Positions 25,046 through 36,458 of a stretch of 64,000 bases of DNA are shown here, piece by piece. Position numbers and translations under genes: made by a program. The first letter of the stretch is position 1. Each line of letters starts with the position of its first letter. The DNA is from Bimuria novae-zelandiae CBS 107.79 (taxonomy: Eukaryota > Ascomycota > Dothideomycetes > Pleosporales > Didymosphaeriaceae). The notes under the pieces were generated by a model that did no database searches, was not told the DNA's origin, and was given only the letters and a program-made list of their open reading frames with translations. The stretch is taken from positions 201,787 to 265,786 of the forward strand of contig ML976658.1 in assembly GCA_010015655.1 (NCBI GenBank), given 5' to 3'.

Positions 25046-25967
25046 CTAGAAATCCCCACCACCCATATCCCCTCCACCCATATCGCCTCCCATACCCCCA
25101 TCATCCCCATAATTATTCTCAACATACGTATCCCCATCGTCCCCCATGGCGCCCCCAATCATACTCCCCGCCAACAGGCCACCGCCCAAACCCAGCGCAC
25201 CCGCACCCGCCATGCCCATGCCGCCTCCACCCGGCCTGCGCCCGCCCATGCCGCCCATCATCCCGCCCATGGGAGGGCCGTGGCCGTACCCTCCACCGTA
25301 CCCTCCGCCGTACCCGGGGGCGCCATATCCCTGCTGTGGATACCCATGCGGTTGAACAGGGTAAGTTTGTCCCTGACCATCATGCGACGCACCCGACGCC
25401 TTTGCCTTCAGCTTCTCCAAGAACCCCTTTGGCTTACTCTTCTCCTGCGCCTGACCCTGCGCATAACCCTGCCCCTGAGGCGCGCCATACCCCGAAGACC
25501 CGCCAGGATTCGCATACGCATTCGCCGGTGCCCCACCATAATAGTTACCACTCGCCCCACCCGTCCTTGCCCGCGCCTGCTCCTCCTCCTGCAACTGCCG
25601 TGCCAGGCGCTCGTCTTCGCTGATATTCGGCTGCGCGGATGCATACGGATTATTACTGCTCAGGCCCGTGTTGTTCTTATCCATGCTCGGCCGGTCGTGT
25701 CCGCCTCCGTATGACGGTGGCGGGCCGGATGGTGGCGCTTCGCCGGGCGGGTAGGCGGGGAAGGTGGGCTTGTCCCATTGGGATACTTTGGTGTAGATGT
25801 TTACGTAGAAGTACTCGGAGTATTGGGCTACTTCCCTTTAGCTCATGCCTTTGTATGTGCGTGTGTAGAGAGAGGGGAGGGGAGGGAGACGTACCATTCC
25901 ACACTGCTTTCCATCCTTCGGGGACCTTTGGCGGAGGCGGGCCGGATGGCGGCGCGAATTCGGCCAT
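25046..25967 (-). CDS. WW-domain protein with Gly/Tyr-rich tail (Wwm1-like)
   Basis: Two exons, 25967-25895 and 25827-25046, with a 67-nt intron (GTACGT...TAG) give 284 residues. The start follows the family pattern: a short proline-rich leader (PPSGPPPPKVPEG), then one WW domain at about residues 15-47 with both signature tryptophans (GWKAVWN and SQWDKP) and the YFYVN strand. The intron falls inside the WW domain, so exon 2 alone looks like a shorter protein starting at an internal methionine (25684). An acidic/glutamine stretch (RLARQLQEEEQARAR) and a long Gly-Tyr-Gly-Pro region follow, ending in an acidic GGDMGGGD tail. WW domains bind proline-rich ligands. Yeast Wwm1, which interacts with the metacaspase Mca1, has this architecture. 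A function here is inference. Confidence 0.85.
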
Positions 25968-26009
25968 GCTTGTTGTGCTATTCGGGATTTTGTCAGTTGA
26001 ATGTGTATA

Positions 26010-26566
26010 GTACTGCGCACGCTATTTGGATGGTATAGAGTGCGGTGCAGGTAAAATGCGGAGGGATATGTAGGTTTTGATGTTGGACGCTTATCTCAAC
26101 AGGCACGTAATTGTTGATTATATACTCGACGTACGTCAACGCGGGAGCTAGTTCGCAACCAGTTCGCATAACGTCATCGTGCTGCGCCACTTCTACCACT
26201 GTCTCCACAACGCGGCCGTTGCGCTATTAATGCCAGGGTAATACACTTTCATTTTAACCCTAAATACTGATAACCGAAATCGCTAGGTACACACAGAATT
26301 AGATTACTTGAAAGTATGTGCAGAACGAACGTCATCAATCAACATCCCGCTTCCTCCCAGCCCAAAATGAATGCCACCAATGCGACAAGCAAGCAAGCAA
26401 GCAGACAAATGAGATGGCGGCTGTATGCCTCGATGAGAGGCATGTATATGTGCGCATCAACGCTATGAGAGAACCAAGACCGCCCCGACCCAAGTCGCAG
26501 ACGAACAATTATTCATACAGCAGCGAAATTCGACCAGTCCCTCCGACGCTGCTGGACAACCCATCG
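26010..26566. other. Intergenic region between EDE1 and the WW-domain gene
   Basis: About 560 bp downstream of the last EDE1 codon and upstream of the WW gene (both minus strand). It should hold the EDE1 3' end and the WW promoter. A short CAAG tandem run (AAGCAAGCAAGCAAGCAG) lies near 26385-26401. No gene is supported; open frames here overlap on both strands without recognisable domains. Confidence 0.5.
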
Positions 26567-29500
26567 CTAATGCGAGGATGCCAAGTAGTCGGCCGCCTGC
26601 GCCCGTTAGTAAGTAGCCCGATAAAACCATAGCATGGGTGCATTCATACCTTGTTGATATCGTAGTCGAATTGCTCAAGAGCGTTCAAAGCTGCATCCCT
26701 TCCGTACCCCATGCCTGTCAACTTCTTCAGTATCGGATCGTCGTGCTCCGTGCCAGTGCTGATGGCCCGCCCCAGTTGAGGCATCGTAGGGGACTTGGCT
26801 GACGAGGAGCTGCCACCACCCTCTTCGCGGTCGAGCGAGTCAAAGACCGACTTGCTGAAATCGCTTGGCGCTTGCTGCGAACCTTTATCTTGCGAGGATT
26901 CCATGTTGGAAAAGATGGCGTCCCAGTCTTGCGAAGATGCCGCCGGCTGCGGTGCTACCGGCTGCCCAAAGCTCCTGGAAAGGTGTTCAAAGTCGCTAAA
27001 GCTGTCTTCGCCGCTGTGTCCTTTACCCGTGGGGGTCTGCTGCGACTGCATCGTGTTGGCCTTGGAAGCCGCCGGGGAGTCAAACACAGGGTTGAACTCG
27101 TCGAATCCCTCCCGGTGCTGTGAGTTGAACAGGTCCTCATCGTTCTTGTCATCCGCCTCCTTTGCCTCCGTCAAATCGTCAAAACCCGCGTCGAAGTCAT
27201 TGAACGCCGATTTGGGCGCTTGCGGTTGCGCAGTCGTGTCACTCGGTGGTTGCGAGGCAGCCGAGTGATAAGCGTCCGAGGGTACCGTAGAAGAAGGCGT
27301 GTCCGTAGGCGGGGGTGAAGTTGTAGACGGCTTCGCAGCAGAGGAGCCACCGAAGAGAGCGGCGCCATGTCCACCCGCAGGAGAGGCGAATGATTTCTCC
27401 GGAGACTGAGAAGGTGGCAATGTAGGATCCGTCCTAGCAGGAAGGAGACCTCCAAACTCGGGTGGGAAATGGTTCGAGCCGCTTTGGTGAGGATCCACAG
27501 TCGATTCATATGTTGGCGGTGATTTTTGCGCACCTGGAGAGGGTAGTCCGCTCGCGCTTGAATCCATGCGAGTAGTTGGCGGAGGCCCGGGTGCATATAG
27601 ATCGTCGTGTGACACCTCACCAACAGTCGGAGCGGTATTGGACTGAGTAGCCTGGCTCTGCCGAGCGCTGGAGCGATGCTGTTGAGGGGAGGCTGATGTG
27701 AAGTTGTCCGCAAAGCCTTGTTCACTTACGCTATCGCTATCGTCGTCACGGCTCAGGTCTTCAATGGGAGGGAACTCCTTATTGAACTTGTTCGAGACGC
27801 CGTGCGATTCGCCGTTCGTTCCACTGGGTTCGGTGTTCTGGCGGCCCGAACCGAATCCGGCGAAGGCTGCATCAAAATCGACTTTCTGACCGGGTCGTGG
27901 CTGGTCGTTGGTTGCAGGCGCAAATGGATCGCCACGACTGTTAGCCTTACTTTGCTCGCTAAAACTGCTGCCACCCGTAGGCTGACCTTGGAGCGGTGAG
28001 CTAGTATCTCTTGGGAAAGTACCGGGAAGGTCCTTGCTGGGTAGTGGACCGCCGAAGCCGGAGAACGTGTCCTTTCGATCTTCGCCCCTAGTGGTAGACT
28101 TGGTGTCGCTAGTGATGCTTGCGACAGGAGAAGCTGTGGATATACGATCGAAAAGGGACGCGTTGAAATTGTCGGTCTCGGTCTTTTGCGTGCCAGAAGA
28201 AAGCGTGCGTTCCACAGCAGGCTTCTCCTGCACCGGGGTTGCTGCAGGCGAAGCCGCTGAAAGTGTGGGTGTTTCATTGCCTGGTGCGCCGGGTCCACCA
28301 TATCTACTTGCAGGTGCAGAGACCTTGACTGACGAGCTGAAGGAGTCGGAGCGAGGCACTTCATTCCTCAAGGGAAGGAACGATGAACCAAACTGACGAG
28401 ACTCGGGAGGTGCGGGGGGTTCACCAGCACGCGGAGACTCCTGGTACGACGACAGTGGCGGGGATGTGGAGGGCGTTGGCACATCCGGACCTTCGGAGGA
28501 TCGCACAGAATGACCAGAAGGAGCCGAAAATGTGGGTACGTTGCTCTGGCTGTCCGCACGGAAAGAGGTTGGAGGAGGCGCGGTTTGGGGTGAAGCAAAC
28601 GAGCCAAAAACGCTGTCAAAGTCTTTGTGGGGACCGTCGCGAGCGAACCCAGAGGGAGACATGGTGTTCTCGGATGCTGGCGGAGGCGATTTTCGGAAGA
28701 ATGGGTTGGTATTGTGGCTCGCCGTGGATGGCGCAGGGCTGGCTGCGTTTGAAGTCGGTCCTGTAGGCGGGGTACGATACTCTTCTGGAGCCTTGCTCAG
28801 GTCGTTCGTCTCGTTCTTGATCTTGTCGCGCTCGCTTTCATTTGTAGCAAGTTGCTTTTTGTTGATTGCTACCATGCCCTTTTGTTGCCTGGCATCATTC
28901 CTCATCTTGTCCAGCTGAGGCCGCAAGCTTCCTATCTCCGCATTGACTTGTCTGATACGTTCTTTCAGGCCGTTGTTCTCGCGTTGGTCAGCTTCAAGGG
29001 CGGTCCTCACTTGCTGATGTTGGGTTTGAAGGTCCTGGAGAGTGCCTTCGATCATGGCAACGTCATGTTGAAGCTTCCGTGTCTCATTCCTCGAGGCTGC
29101 TAGTCGGTCTTCCAGAGCTTTTACGTCCTTGACCTCCTTTTCATATGCGGCCTTGAACTGGGACAGCCTAACCTCCAGTTCTCGCTTCTGTTTGCTTACG
29201 TTGTTCAGTTCGCTCTCCGTGGCGCCCTTCTTATTCTGCACCTCCTGCATCTGGTTCCGCAGAGTGGTCATTTGGTTCGACATGTTGGCCAGTTCCGTTG
29301 AGTCTTGAGTGAGCTTCTTGTTGATTTCGGGTTCGCTCTCACCCAGGAGGTCATCTATTGCTGACGGTGGGCCTCGAGACGGACCAGACGCAGCGGAAGC
29401 CCCTGTGGACTGGGTAGTGAGTGTCTGACCAAACGAAGAAGTCGGTAGAAAGGGCTTGAAGGTAGAAGCAGGGTTACGCGGTGATGGCTGAAACGGCTGC

Positions 29501-31058
29501 GGAGAGGTGGGCGAGGCCGTCTTGCTTGCGAACGGGTCGTTGTCGAAAGGCTTGGGGAACGGAGCAGATCCACCAGTCGTTTGTTGCATCTGCAACGGCG
29601 CGGGCGGAGCGGGAGCCGAGAAGGCATCGAGCCCGAATAGATCGTCGGCGGCAGACTTGGGTTGCGGGACTGGAGGTGGAGGTTCGGGCACGGCGATTGA
29701 TGGTGCCTGTTTGACCTGGCCACGCATGTTCGGGGGAATGAGGTGCGGCGGTAATGTAGCGGGTAATGGCGTACGATCCTGTTTCCGTTGTTGTCGGATG
29801 AGGTACATGGCCACGGCGAATTCATCCCGGGAAAGCTGCCCTTCGGAGTTGATGTCTGCAAGATCCCAGATGCCAGCCAGTACATCCTCGGGCAGCCCGG
29901 AGTCGCTGAAGAAGTGCACGGCCTGCTCGCCGGTGATGAAGCCACGACCCATGGTGTCGACCTTGTTGAAAAGGTTGTCGTAGGAAGTCTTCTCTTGCGG
30001 GCTGATCGCCCAATCGCTTCCCGTTGCCTGGACCGACACCGACTGCGGCGGCGTGCTGTACTGGTTGCGCAGGGGGCTGTGGGTGCGCTGCGGCCCCTGT
30101 CCGCTGAACTGTCTTGGGATGGGTGCAATAGGGTCTGGACGTCCCAAGGGCGGTACAGATCCTCGTCGAGCAGCTGCTTCGTAGAGACCGGCGGGCAAGG
30201 TGTTGGGTACCTGCTTCATGGCCCCTGTGCGAAACGAGGCGAGGAGGTGCATCGCAATGATAAACTCGGTCACACCCAACGCTCCGCGCTGTTCCGTATC
30301 TGCCAGGTTCCAGATGCGCCCCAGCGTCTCGTTCGGTAGCCGGGCCTTTTCGAAGATCTGCTTCGCGTTCTCACCTGCATTGCCGGGTCAGCTCGTCTCC
30401 GCACAATCTCAAGAGGACGCCATACCAGAGAGCAGGCCATTGGAAGCACCCGACTTCTCGAACAGCCCCGCATACTCGGCAGCTTTGACAGGCGATAGCG
30501 GCGGCACGCGGATCGGCCCTGCGCCGCTGACTTGGGGTGTGAGGTTGCTCGCAGGCGGCTGTGAGAAGGGCCCCGGTACGGGTGCTGCGGGAGCCGGTGC
30601 AGATGGGATGGATAGGCCCTCGAACTTGGGCAGCGTAGGCGCAGCTGGCAAAGTTAGTTGACCACGTCCAAGCTATGTGCAGGGAACTCACGCTGGAATG
30701 CAAGCTCTGGCGAAGGGTCACGGCCGGCCTGGTAGTGGCCGATCAAGCGCAGCACCTGGCAGAAGCCCGCCGACGTCAACAGGCCGCGGTTTTCCGTGTC
30801 TGCAATCTGCCATATCTCGCCCAGCACTGCCGGCTGGAGCTTCGTGCGCTCGAAGAACTTGACGGCGACCTCGCCCGTGATGACGCCGAGCTTCTCCGTG
30901 TCGGCCTGCTGGAAGAGGTACTGGAACGCGCGCTTCTCCTCGGGTGTGAGGTTCAAGCTGGTCTCTGCGCATGTCGTTAGCCTGCGAGCTCATTGCTATG
31001 CCATACGAGGACTGGGAGGCGGCGCACCGAGGGCTCCATTCGCCGCGTGGTCCGCCAT
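26567..31058 (-). CDS. EDE1: Endocytic scaffold protein EDE1 (three EH domains, coiled coil, UBA)
   Basis: Five exons on the minus strand: 31058-31007, 30964-30692, 30644-30426, 30374-26650 and 26596-26567. Introns are 42, 47, 51 and 53 nt; the joined frame is exactly 4299 nt, 1432 residues. EH domains lie at about 20-115 (GEIWQIADTENRGLL), 145-235 and 305-395 (ISPQEKTSYDNLF...GIWDLADINSEGQLS). A coiled coil spans about 520-715. A disordered, Ser/Pro-rich region with an NPF motif (NTNPFFRKS) follows, then a C-terminal UBA domain (about 1390-1432) with GMGYGRDAALNALEQFDYDIN. Ede1/Eps15-type proteins act early at clathrin-coated endocytic sites, binding NPF adaptors and ubiquitin. The last exon encodes only nine residues (AADYLASSH) that finish the UBA helix; stopping at the GTATGA donor instead would truncate it. 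The 42-nt first intron is the least certain part. Confidence 0.92.
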
Positions 31059-31875
31059 TGTTGCTGTGCAAACATGCACCGATGGCTGAGGCTGAAGCTC
31101 CGGCACTGCGTGATGCAGCGAGTGGGGAAGGCGGGCGGGCAACTGCGTCGAGAGGTTTGGGGGCTGGTAACGCTGCCAGGGTTAGGCGACAGTATCCAGC
31201 GATTGACGGTGACGGTTAGAACAGCGCCCCGGACGCGCGCGCAAAACGTCGCTTTGGAGAGAGATGAAGCTGTCGAGATGCAGGAGAGCTGCGCAGCTTC
31301 ATGGATGTTGCTGGTGCTTCTCCCAGCTTCCGCACAAGCCATCGACTAAGCCGTTTCCACACCCGGCCTATCAAGCGTGCAGTTCGTACGATGCGGCGCG
31401 GCCTGTCATGGCCCGCAGCACCCATGCTTCACCTCAGCATTCGCATGTACATGTACAATTAGCTTTGGTTGGCGTCCATTCAGAGTCCGTCATAAGACGC
31501 ACATGACCGCTTCAAGTGGCACTTGCATCCGGACAGTGCCGGGAGAAGGGAGATTTATTGCATTGCTATTGCTATCCTACAGAGGGGCCCATTCCCATGG
31601 TTACACGTTTTGTACAGTGGCGTCGAAGACAGCTTCCGACCGTGCATGCGCCTGAACCCTGGAACCCTAGTAATCACAAGAAACCGCGGGAGCTCTGTCC
31701 GCACCAGTAAAGTAGGGAAATAAAAGTCGACGTAGGGACACAGAGCTGCGGGTACAATGGGCAGGTTAGATAGTGGCCGTTTCAATTCGTAACTGGAGAG
31801 GGGTTGATGGCGCAATGGGCGAAATATATGTCGCATATCGTCGCACGTCTGAAAACAGTTACTTGGAGTGTTGTA
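31059..31875. other. Intergenic region upstream of EDE1
   Basis: About 820 bp between the EDE1 start and the stop codon of the mitochondrial hypothetical gene. It should contain the EDE1 promoter and the 3' end of the neighbour. Many overlapping open frames occur on both strands, as expected in GC-balanced DNA, and none has a recognisable domain or a start context that stands out. Confidence 0.5.
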
Positions 31876-32796
31876 CTATCGTTGATAGTCGTCGTGGTGT
31901 CGCTGCGCATGCTTCGAGCTCTTCACGTAGGCCAGACTCGGCTGAGCCTCTTCGCGCCGTCCCCACGCGCGCCCAAGTAGCCAGTCGGTCACGGATATCA
32001 CTTTCGCAGTCTTGTCCCACTGCCCGTTCTCCTCCATATGCTCAATCGTGTGCTTCGCCACCCGGCCCTCCTCGTCAAATTCGAAGATGAACAGGCCCGA
32101 AAACTTCTCGTCTGTCTTGTGTGGGCGTTTGATAATGCTGCTAATCTTCTCGACCGCCTCGCTGACCGGGCCGTGCTCTTTTTCGGACTTGCACGTCTCC
32201 CATTTGACGATCAATTTTTCGTTGCGCATGTCTGCGGGTGTCGCCGCGCATCCGTTCTTGACCATACGTTCCGATAATATCTTCAACTTGACATTGCCTA
32301 CAACGGGTACGCGACCCCATGCCATGGGTGCAGTCCATAATGCCGCCGTGTACGCAATCTTGCCGCTCACGGTAGGGAGGTGCGGATGTGAGGACGGGAA
32401 TAGGTGGAGACTGATCTGCGGCGAGAGAATGTCTTGCGGAAGCGGCGATACGAGTAGAGTCGGCAGGCGCTCATGGAGGATACGCACGGCTGCAGCTATT
32501 AGTATCCGCGAACATTGGCGTTTGCGGTCTGGGGATTCCATACTTTTGCCGAGCTTGACATTGCGCTCGTTTGGCGGGCCATCACCGCCCTTTTCCGCTT
32601 GGAGAGACGTCGCAGAGGCTGTGAACCATGTTCGCGACACAGAAGCCTGGCGGGCGCGCACGTCGGTGATGGTTCGTTGGTACTGCTTCAGCCCGAGCAG
32701 CCGCGGTGCGGCCAAACACGTCGAAGTGGCGGATGCGAGCTGGAGGTTTGCGCGCGTTGAGGACGAGAAGAGCCGCCGCATTCGACAGGTGGTCAT
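31876..32796 (-). CDS. Predicted mitochondrial protein of unknown function
   Basis: A single-exon frame of 306 residues from ATG at 32796; a second ATG at 32781 would give a slightly shorter leader. The N-terminus (MRRLFSSSTRANLQLAS) is rich in Arg, Ser and Ala without acids, as in mitochondrial presequences. The mature part contains LHERLPTLLVSPLPQDILSP, a central segment around WTAPMAWGRVPVVGNVK, and near the end FIFEFDEEGRVAKHTIEHME followed by ATG-proximal VTDWLLGRAWG. This pattern (a helix followed by a curved sheet ending in 'F..DE.G.V..HTIEHM') resembles small NTF2-like/DUF2358-type proteins, but I cannot assign the family firmly. It is transcribed divergently from the epimerase gene. 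Confidence 0.75.
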   Translation of the reverse strand: MTTCRMRRLFSSSTRANLQLASATSTCLAAPRLLGLKQYQRTITDVRARQASVSRTWFTASATSLQAEKGGDGPPNERNVKLGKSMESPDRKRQCSRILIAAAVRILHERLPTLLVSPLPQDILSPQISLHLFPSSHPHLPTVSGKIAYTAALWTAPMAWGRVPVVGNVKLKILSERMVKNGCAATPADMRNEKLIVKWETCKSEKEHGPVSEAVEKISSIIKRPHKTDEKFSGLFIFEFDEEGRVAKHTIEHMEENGQWDKTAKVISVTDWLLGRAWGRREEAQPSLAYVKSSKHAQRHHDDYQR

Positions 32797-33132
32797 CTGT
32801 AGGAGTCTGCGACCATAGATGTGCGACAGGTCCTAGGGTATAGAAGCGTGGGGAAGCCCCTGGTGATGGCTGCCGCGGGTGGAGAAATAGTTGGTGTCGG
32901 ATAGAGGTAGCACAGAACGATAGGCGAAAGATGACGTGGGGAATGCCAGAAGAGGCAACACCCCGTGGAAGTATCAACACCCCGCGTTTCAACCTGTGGT
33001 TAAAGACGCCTGTTAAATATCAATCGAATCTCTGCGTGGTATGAAATACAAGCTTTATCGTATTTCTGTTTGTGAACACGCTCGCTAGCAAACGCGTTCC
33101 ACAATCCGATCAAACGATTCTTTGCCAAAGCA
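32797..33132. promoter_or_regulatory. Shared divergent promoter region (336 bp)
   Basis: The mitochondrial hypothetical gene starts leftwards at 32796 and the epimerase gene rightwards at 33133, so both promoters must lie within these 336 bp unless their 5' untranslated regions contain introns. No specific binding site is recognised. Confidence 0.45.
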
Positions 33133-34237
33133 ATGGCACCACGCATCGTCTTTACCGGCGGATCTGGCAAGGCCGGCAGGCACGCAATTCCTGAGTTAAT
33201 CAAACGTGGTTACGAGGTCTTGAATGTTGATCTCACTGAGTTTCCAGACAAGGAAGCCAATGTGTTCACGCTGAAGACGGACCTCACCGACAGTGAGTGA
33301 CATAGAAACACGCGAAAAGAATAGCCTAACGTCCTCCAAGGCGGACAATGCTTCAATGCGCTGACGACCCATTTCAACTTTGCTGGATACGAGGGTCCTC
33401 AAGTCCCAGGGCCCCCTGATGCTGTTGTCCATTTTGCAGCATATGGTGAATATCGTCCTGGCTTTGATAGTCGACTCGCTGACAGCAGTCGTAGCAAGAA
33501 ACATGTTAGTCCCAGACAACGAATGTTTCAGAGGCAATGCCACATCGACCTACAATGTGATCGAAGCTGCATGTACGTGTTTCTGTAACGGACGTATTGT
33601 GTCCTTTTGCTGACCTTGTGTAGGCAAGCTTGGAGTGAAGAAGATCATCATTGCCAGTAGCGAGACCACGTACGAAGTGTGCTTTGGCCAGGGTGATCTC
33701 GACTACACCTCATTCCCGCTTGACGAAGAAGCCGTGAGTAACCCTGCTTACGAGGACTCGTAGTCAGATGCTGAACGTGGGCAGGATGTCAACCCCATGG
33801 ACACATACGCCATCTCCAAACTCGTAGGCGAACGCGTTGCTCGGGGGTTTGCGCGCCGATTTGATGCCGATATCTACGCACTCCGCATTGGCAACGTGGT
33901 CGAACCGCATGAGTACTCGCGGGACTTTCCGAAGTACATCCAGAACCCCAAGGTGCGGAAGCGGAACGCGTGGTCGTACATTGACGCCCGAGACTTGGGA
34001 CAGATTTGCGACTTGTGCATCAAGAAAGACGGACTGGGTTTCCAGGTCTTCAACGCGACAAACGACACCATCACTGCGACCTTTCCCACGCGTCAATTCT
34101 TGGAGCAGTGGTGTCCAAACACACCCATTACGCGGGAGATGGGTGAGTGGGAGGCGCCGTTAAGTAACCGCAAGATACGCGAGGTGCTTGGGTTCAAGGA
34201 GGAGCACAACTGGAGAAAGTACTACAATCCAGAGTAG
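33133..34237 (+). CDS. NAD-dependent epimerase/dehydratase (extended SDR)
   Basis: Five exons, 33133-33292, 33341-33445, 33489-33572, 33624-33733 and 33785-34237, join to exactly 912 nt (303 residues) with GT-AG introns of 43-51 nt. The N-terminus has the Rossmann nucleotide-binding motif (IVFTGGSGKAGRH). Further on come DAVVHFAA, an active-site YAISK (YxxxK) preceded by DVNPMDT, and a substrate-domain region containing RIGNVVEPHEYSRDF, RKRNAWSYIDARDLG and LGFQVFNATNDTITA. These are the hallmarks of the NAD-dependent epimerase/dehydratase family acting on sugar nucleotides or related substrates; the substrate is not evident. The middle exons are assigned because they restore the conserved order and phase. 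The second intron (43 nt) is short, and the residues just after it (YVVARNMLVPDN) fit the family less well than the rest. Confidence 0.87.
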
Positions 34238-34477
34238 GCGTCGCGAAGCGGTGCCAGGTGGCAGAACGATGTTTAGAGGGTGGAGGTACTCGCAGATAGC
34301 TCCGATAATCGCGTGGTTTAGCGCGCCAAGGCGAACATCTCCCCTGCTCTGGTCGCAACTTTTTTGGCCTCTGGTTGAGCAGCTCAGCAATTCAACTCGT
34401 TACCGGCGCACGCTAATTATCTGCTTGTCACTCCTTGCAACTCTTTCCACGCTCTTGCCCTGCTTCAATTCGCCAAG

Positions 34478-35641
34478 ATGACTGTGCCTTCCCCCTCTGA
34501 GGCTGTGGCAAAGGTTGCCAATGTTGCTGTCGCTACCCAGGCGTCAGCGAAGGACTTCAAGAAGGAATCAACAGCGGCACGTTTCTTAGGTGCAGGTACT
34601 TAGAGCCAGTCGCACTTGCCATCATCGTACAAGCTGACTTGGACAGGTACTGCCGGTATCGCTGAATTGATGATTTTCCATCCGGTCGACACTACCGCAA
34701 AACGATTGATGAGCAACCAGGGCAAGGTACGGCTCTCCGCATACGAAACTTGAACCACCGCTGATCGCATCTCATCAAGATCATCTCGGCCGCGCAATTG
34801 AACCAAGTTGTTTTCAAGGACAAGGCGCACGCTTCCGTCGGAGGTCGCTTCTTCTCTCTTTTCCCTGGTCTGGGATACGCGGCCGCATACAAGGTACACG
34901 CTCCCGCTACATGATACCGACTGTCTGTCTAACCACGACAGGTCCTTCAACGTGTCTACAAATATGGCGGCCAGCCCTTCGCTCGCGACTACCTCGCAAA
35001 GCACTACGGCGACGGTTTCGATCGCACGTTTGGCAAGGGCAACGGAAAGGCGATAATGCATGCGACGGCGGGCAGTCTTGTCGGCATCGGTGAAATAGTT
35101 CTCCTACCTTTGGACGTTCTCAAGATCAAGCGTCAGACAAACCCAGAAGCATTCAGAGGACGAGGGCTGTTCAAGATCATTGCCGACGAAGGGTTTGGCC
35201 TGTACCGTGGTTGGGGCTGGACAGCAGCACGTAATGCCCCCGGATCGTTCGCGGTACGTCAGATAACTTCTTGACAAAAAATAGCTCGCGCTGACCGTTC
35301 GACAGCTGTTTGGTGGCTCGGCCGCGGCCAAGGAATATCTCTACAAGCTCACCGACTACAACACCGCCTCTTGGAGCCAGAACTTCGTCGCTTCCATCGC
35401 CGGTGCCAGCGCATCGCTGATTGTATCTGCTCCCCTCGACGTGATCAAGACCCGTATCCAAAACAGGAACTTTGAAAACCCGGAGAGTGGTTTCCGGATC
35501 GTCTCGAACATGGCGAAGCATGAGGGATTCGGTTCGTTCTTCAAGGGTCTGACACCGAAGCTCCTCATGACTGGGCCGAAGCTTGTGTTCTCGTTCTGGC
35601 TGGCCCAAACACTGATACCTGCATTTAATAAGGTTATGTAA
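34478..35641 (+). CDS. YHM2: Mitochondrial citrate/2-oxoglutarate carrier (Yhm2)
   Basis: Five exons, 34478-34595, 34647-34726, 34780-34893, 34942-35253 and 35306-35641, give 960 nt (319 residues; yeast Yhm2 has 314). Three mitochondrial-carrier repeats are visible by their signature Px(D/E)xx(K/R)x(R/K): HPVDTTAKR in repeat 1, LPLDVLKIKR in repeat 2 and APLDVIKTR in repeat 3, each closing a transmembrane helix. The order, length and phrases such as LNQVVFKDKAH and FPGLGYAAAYK match the Yhm2 subfamily, which exchanges citrate for 2-oxoglutarate across the inner membrane and supplies cytosolic NADPH. It was first described as a mitochondrial-DNA-associated protein. All four introns are 48-53 nt with GTAC donors. 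It starts about 240 bp after the epimerase stop codon, on the same strand. Confidence 0.92.
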
Positions 35642-36458
35642 GCGTAGATGTATTGCTTTCTCAGCTATACCATACTAGGGCTTGGGGTTTTGGTTTCTAT
35701 AGAGTGGATTTAGGCGCTACTAATGTGTCACATGGGCAACACGTACGGCGTATCTAGGAGCCATCTGCCCGGCTTCACGTTATAATACACTCTTCTACAT
35801 CCGTTCATCGAGTAACATGTCATTGCGATAATTAGTTCACCCAGAATATCTGCTTTACAGTGTGGTTAGATGGATGCCGAGGTCGTGCTTAACAGGTGAT
35901 TCAAGCAATACAATTCCGAGTATTGGCTTCTGTATTGTTAAGTTCGGGTGTTTTCACGAAAAACGTCCGAGCCCACCCTTTCAGGAAACTGATACAGGTC
36001 ACCGTCAGCTTGCGCCGTGGGCACTGATCGCACTCTAATCATGCCGAACAAAGGGATCACGTGCCAGATCATGCGCCACAAAACGTCAAGTAGCCTGCTC
36101 GAAGAGATACTAGGTCGTTCGCAAAGTCCCAGGCCAGTACGGTAGTAGTCGTCGTGTGCATGATACATTGGATCACGGATCTGGCTCACGCGATTGTTCG
36201 CCAGCCTTTAGAGAGGCAACAGAGACGCTGCCGTGGTGACGTCTCCGTGAATGACCAAGTGACTTGTGGGAAGTGCCTTGGCGGCTGATAGCGCACTGAC
36301 CAGCAGACCCAAGCCTCCTGCACTTTAAACATCACCGCCTGCTGCCCTTCAAGCCCTCTTAACCCCGACCGTTGCCGCCTCCCACGGTTTCTTTTAACGA
36401 GCCGTCTAACACACACCTGCCAGACTCGACCAGCCGTACTCATCCCTCCATCGCCAAT
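35642..36458. other. Intergenic region between YHM2 and YPT1
   Basis: About 820 bp with no recognisable gene. The minus-strand open frames here (for example 36186-36572) have no domain and overlap the YPT1 upstream region, including the pyrimidine-rich stretch typical of a fungal promoter/5' leader near 36330-36455. Confidence 0.5.

Noticed and set aside
25280..26038. Plus-strand frames over the WW-domain gene
   Set aside because: Composition (Arg/Leu or Pro runs) is the complement of the Gly/Tyr-rich coding sequence.
27171..30339. Numerous long open frames on both strands across the EDE1 gene (for example 27171-27725 minus, 27753-28364 minus, 29788-30339 plus)
   Set aside because: They are shadows of the 3.7-kb EDE1 exon, Arg/Pro/Leu-rich with no domain, and EDE1 itself is confirmed by EH and UBA domains and exact exon phases.
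32012..32818. 268-codon plus-strand frame
   Set aside because: It is antisense to the mitochondrial hypothetical gene and lacks any recognisable motif, whereas the minus-strand frame has a presequence and coherent structure.
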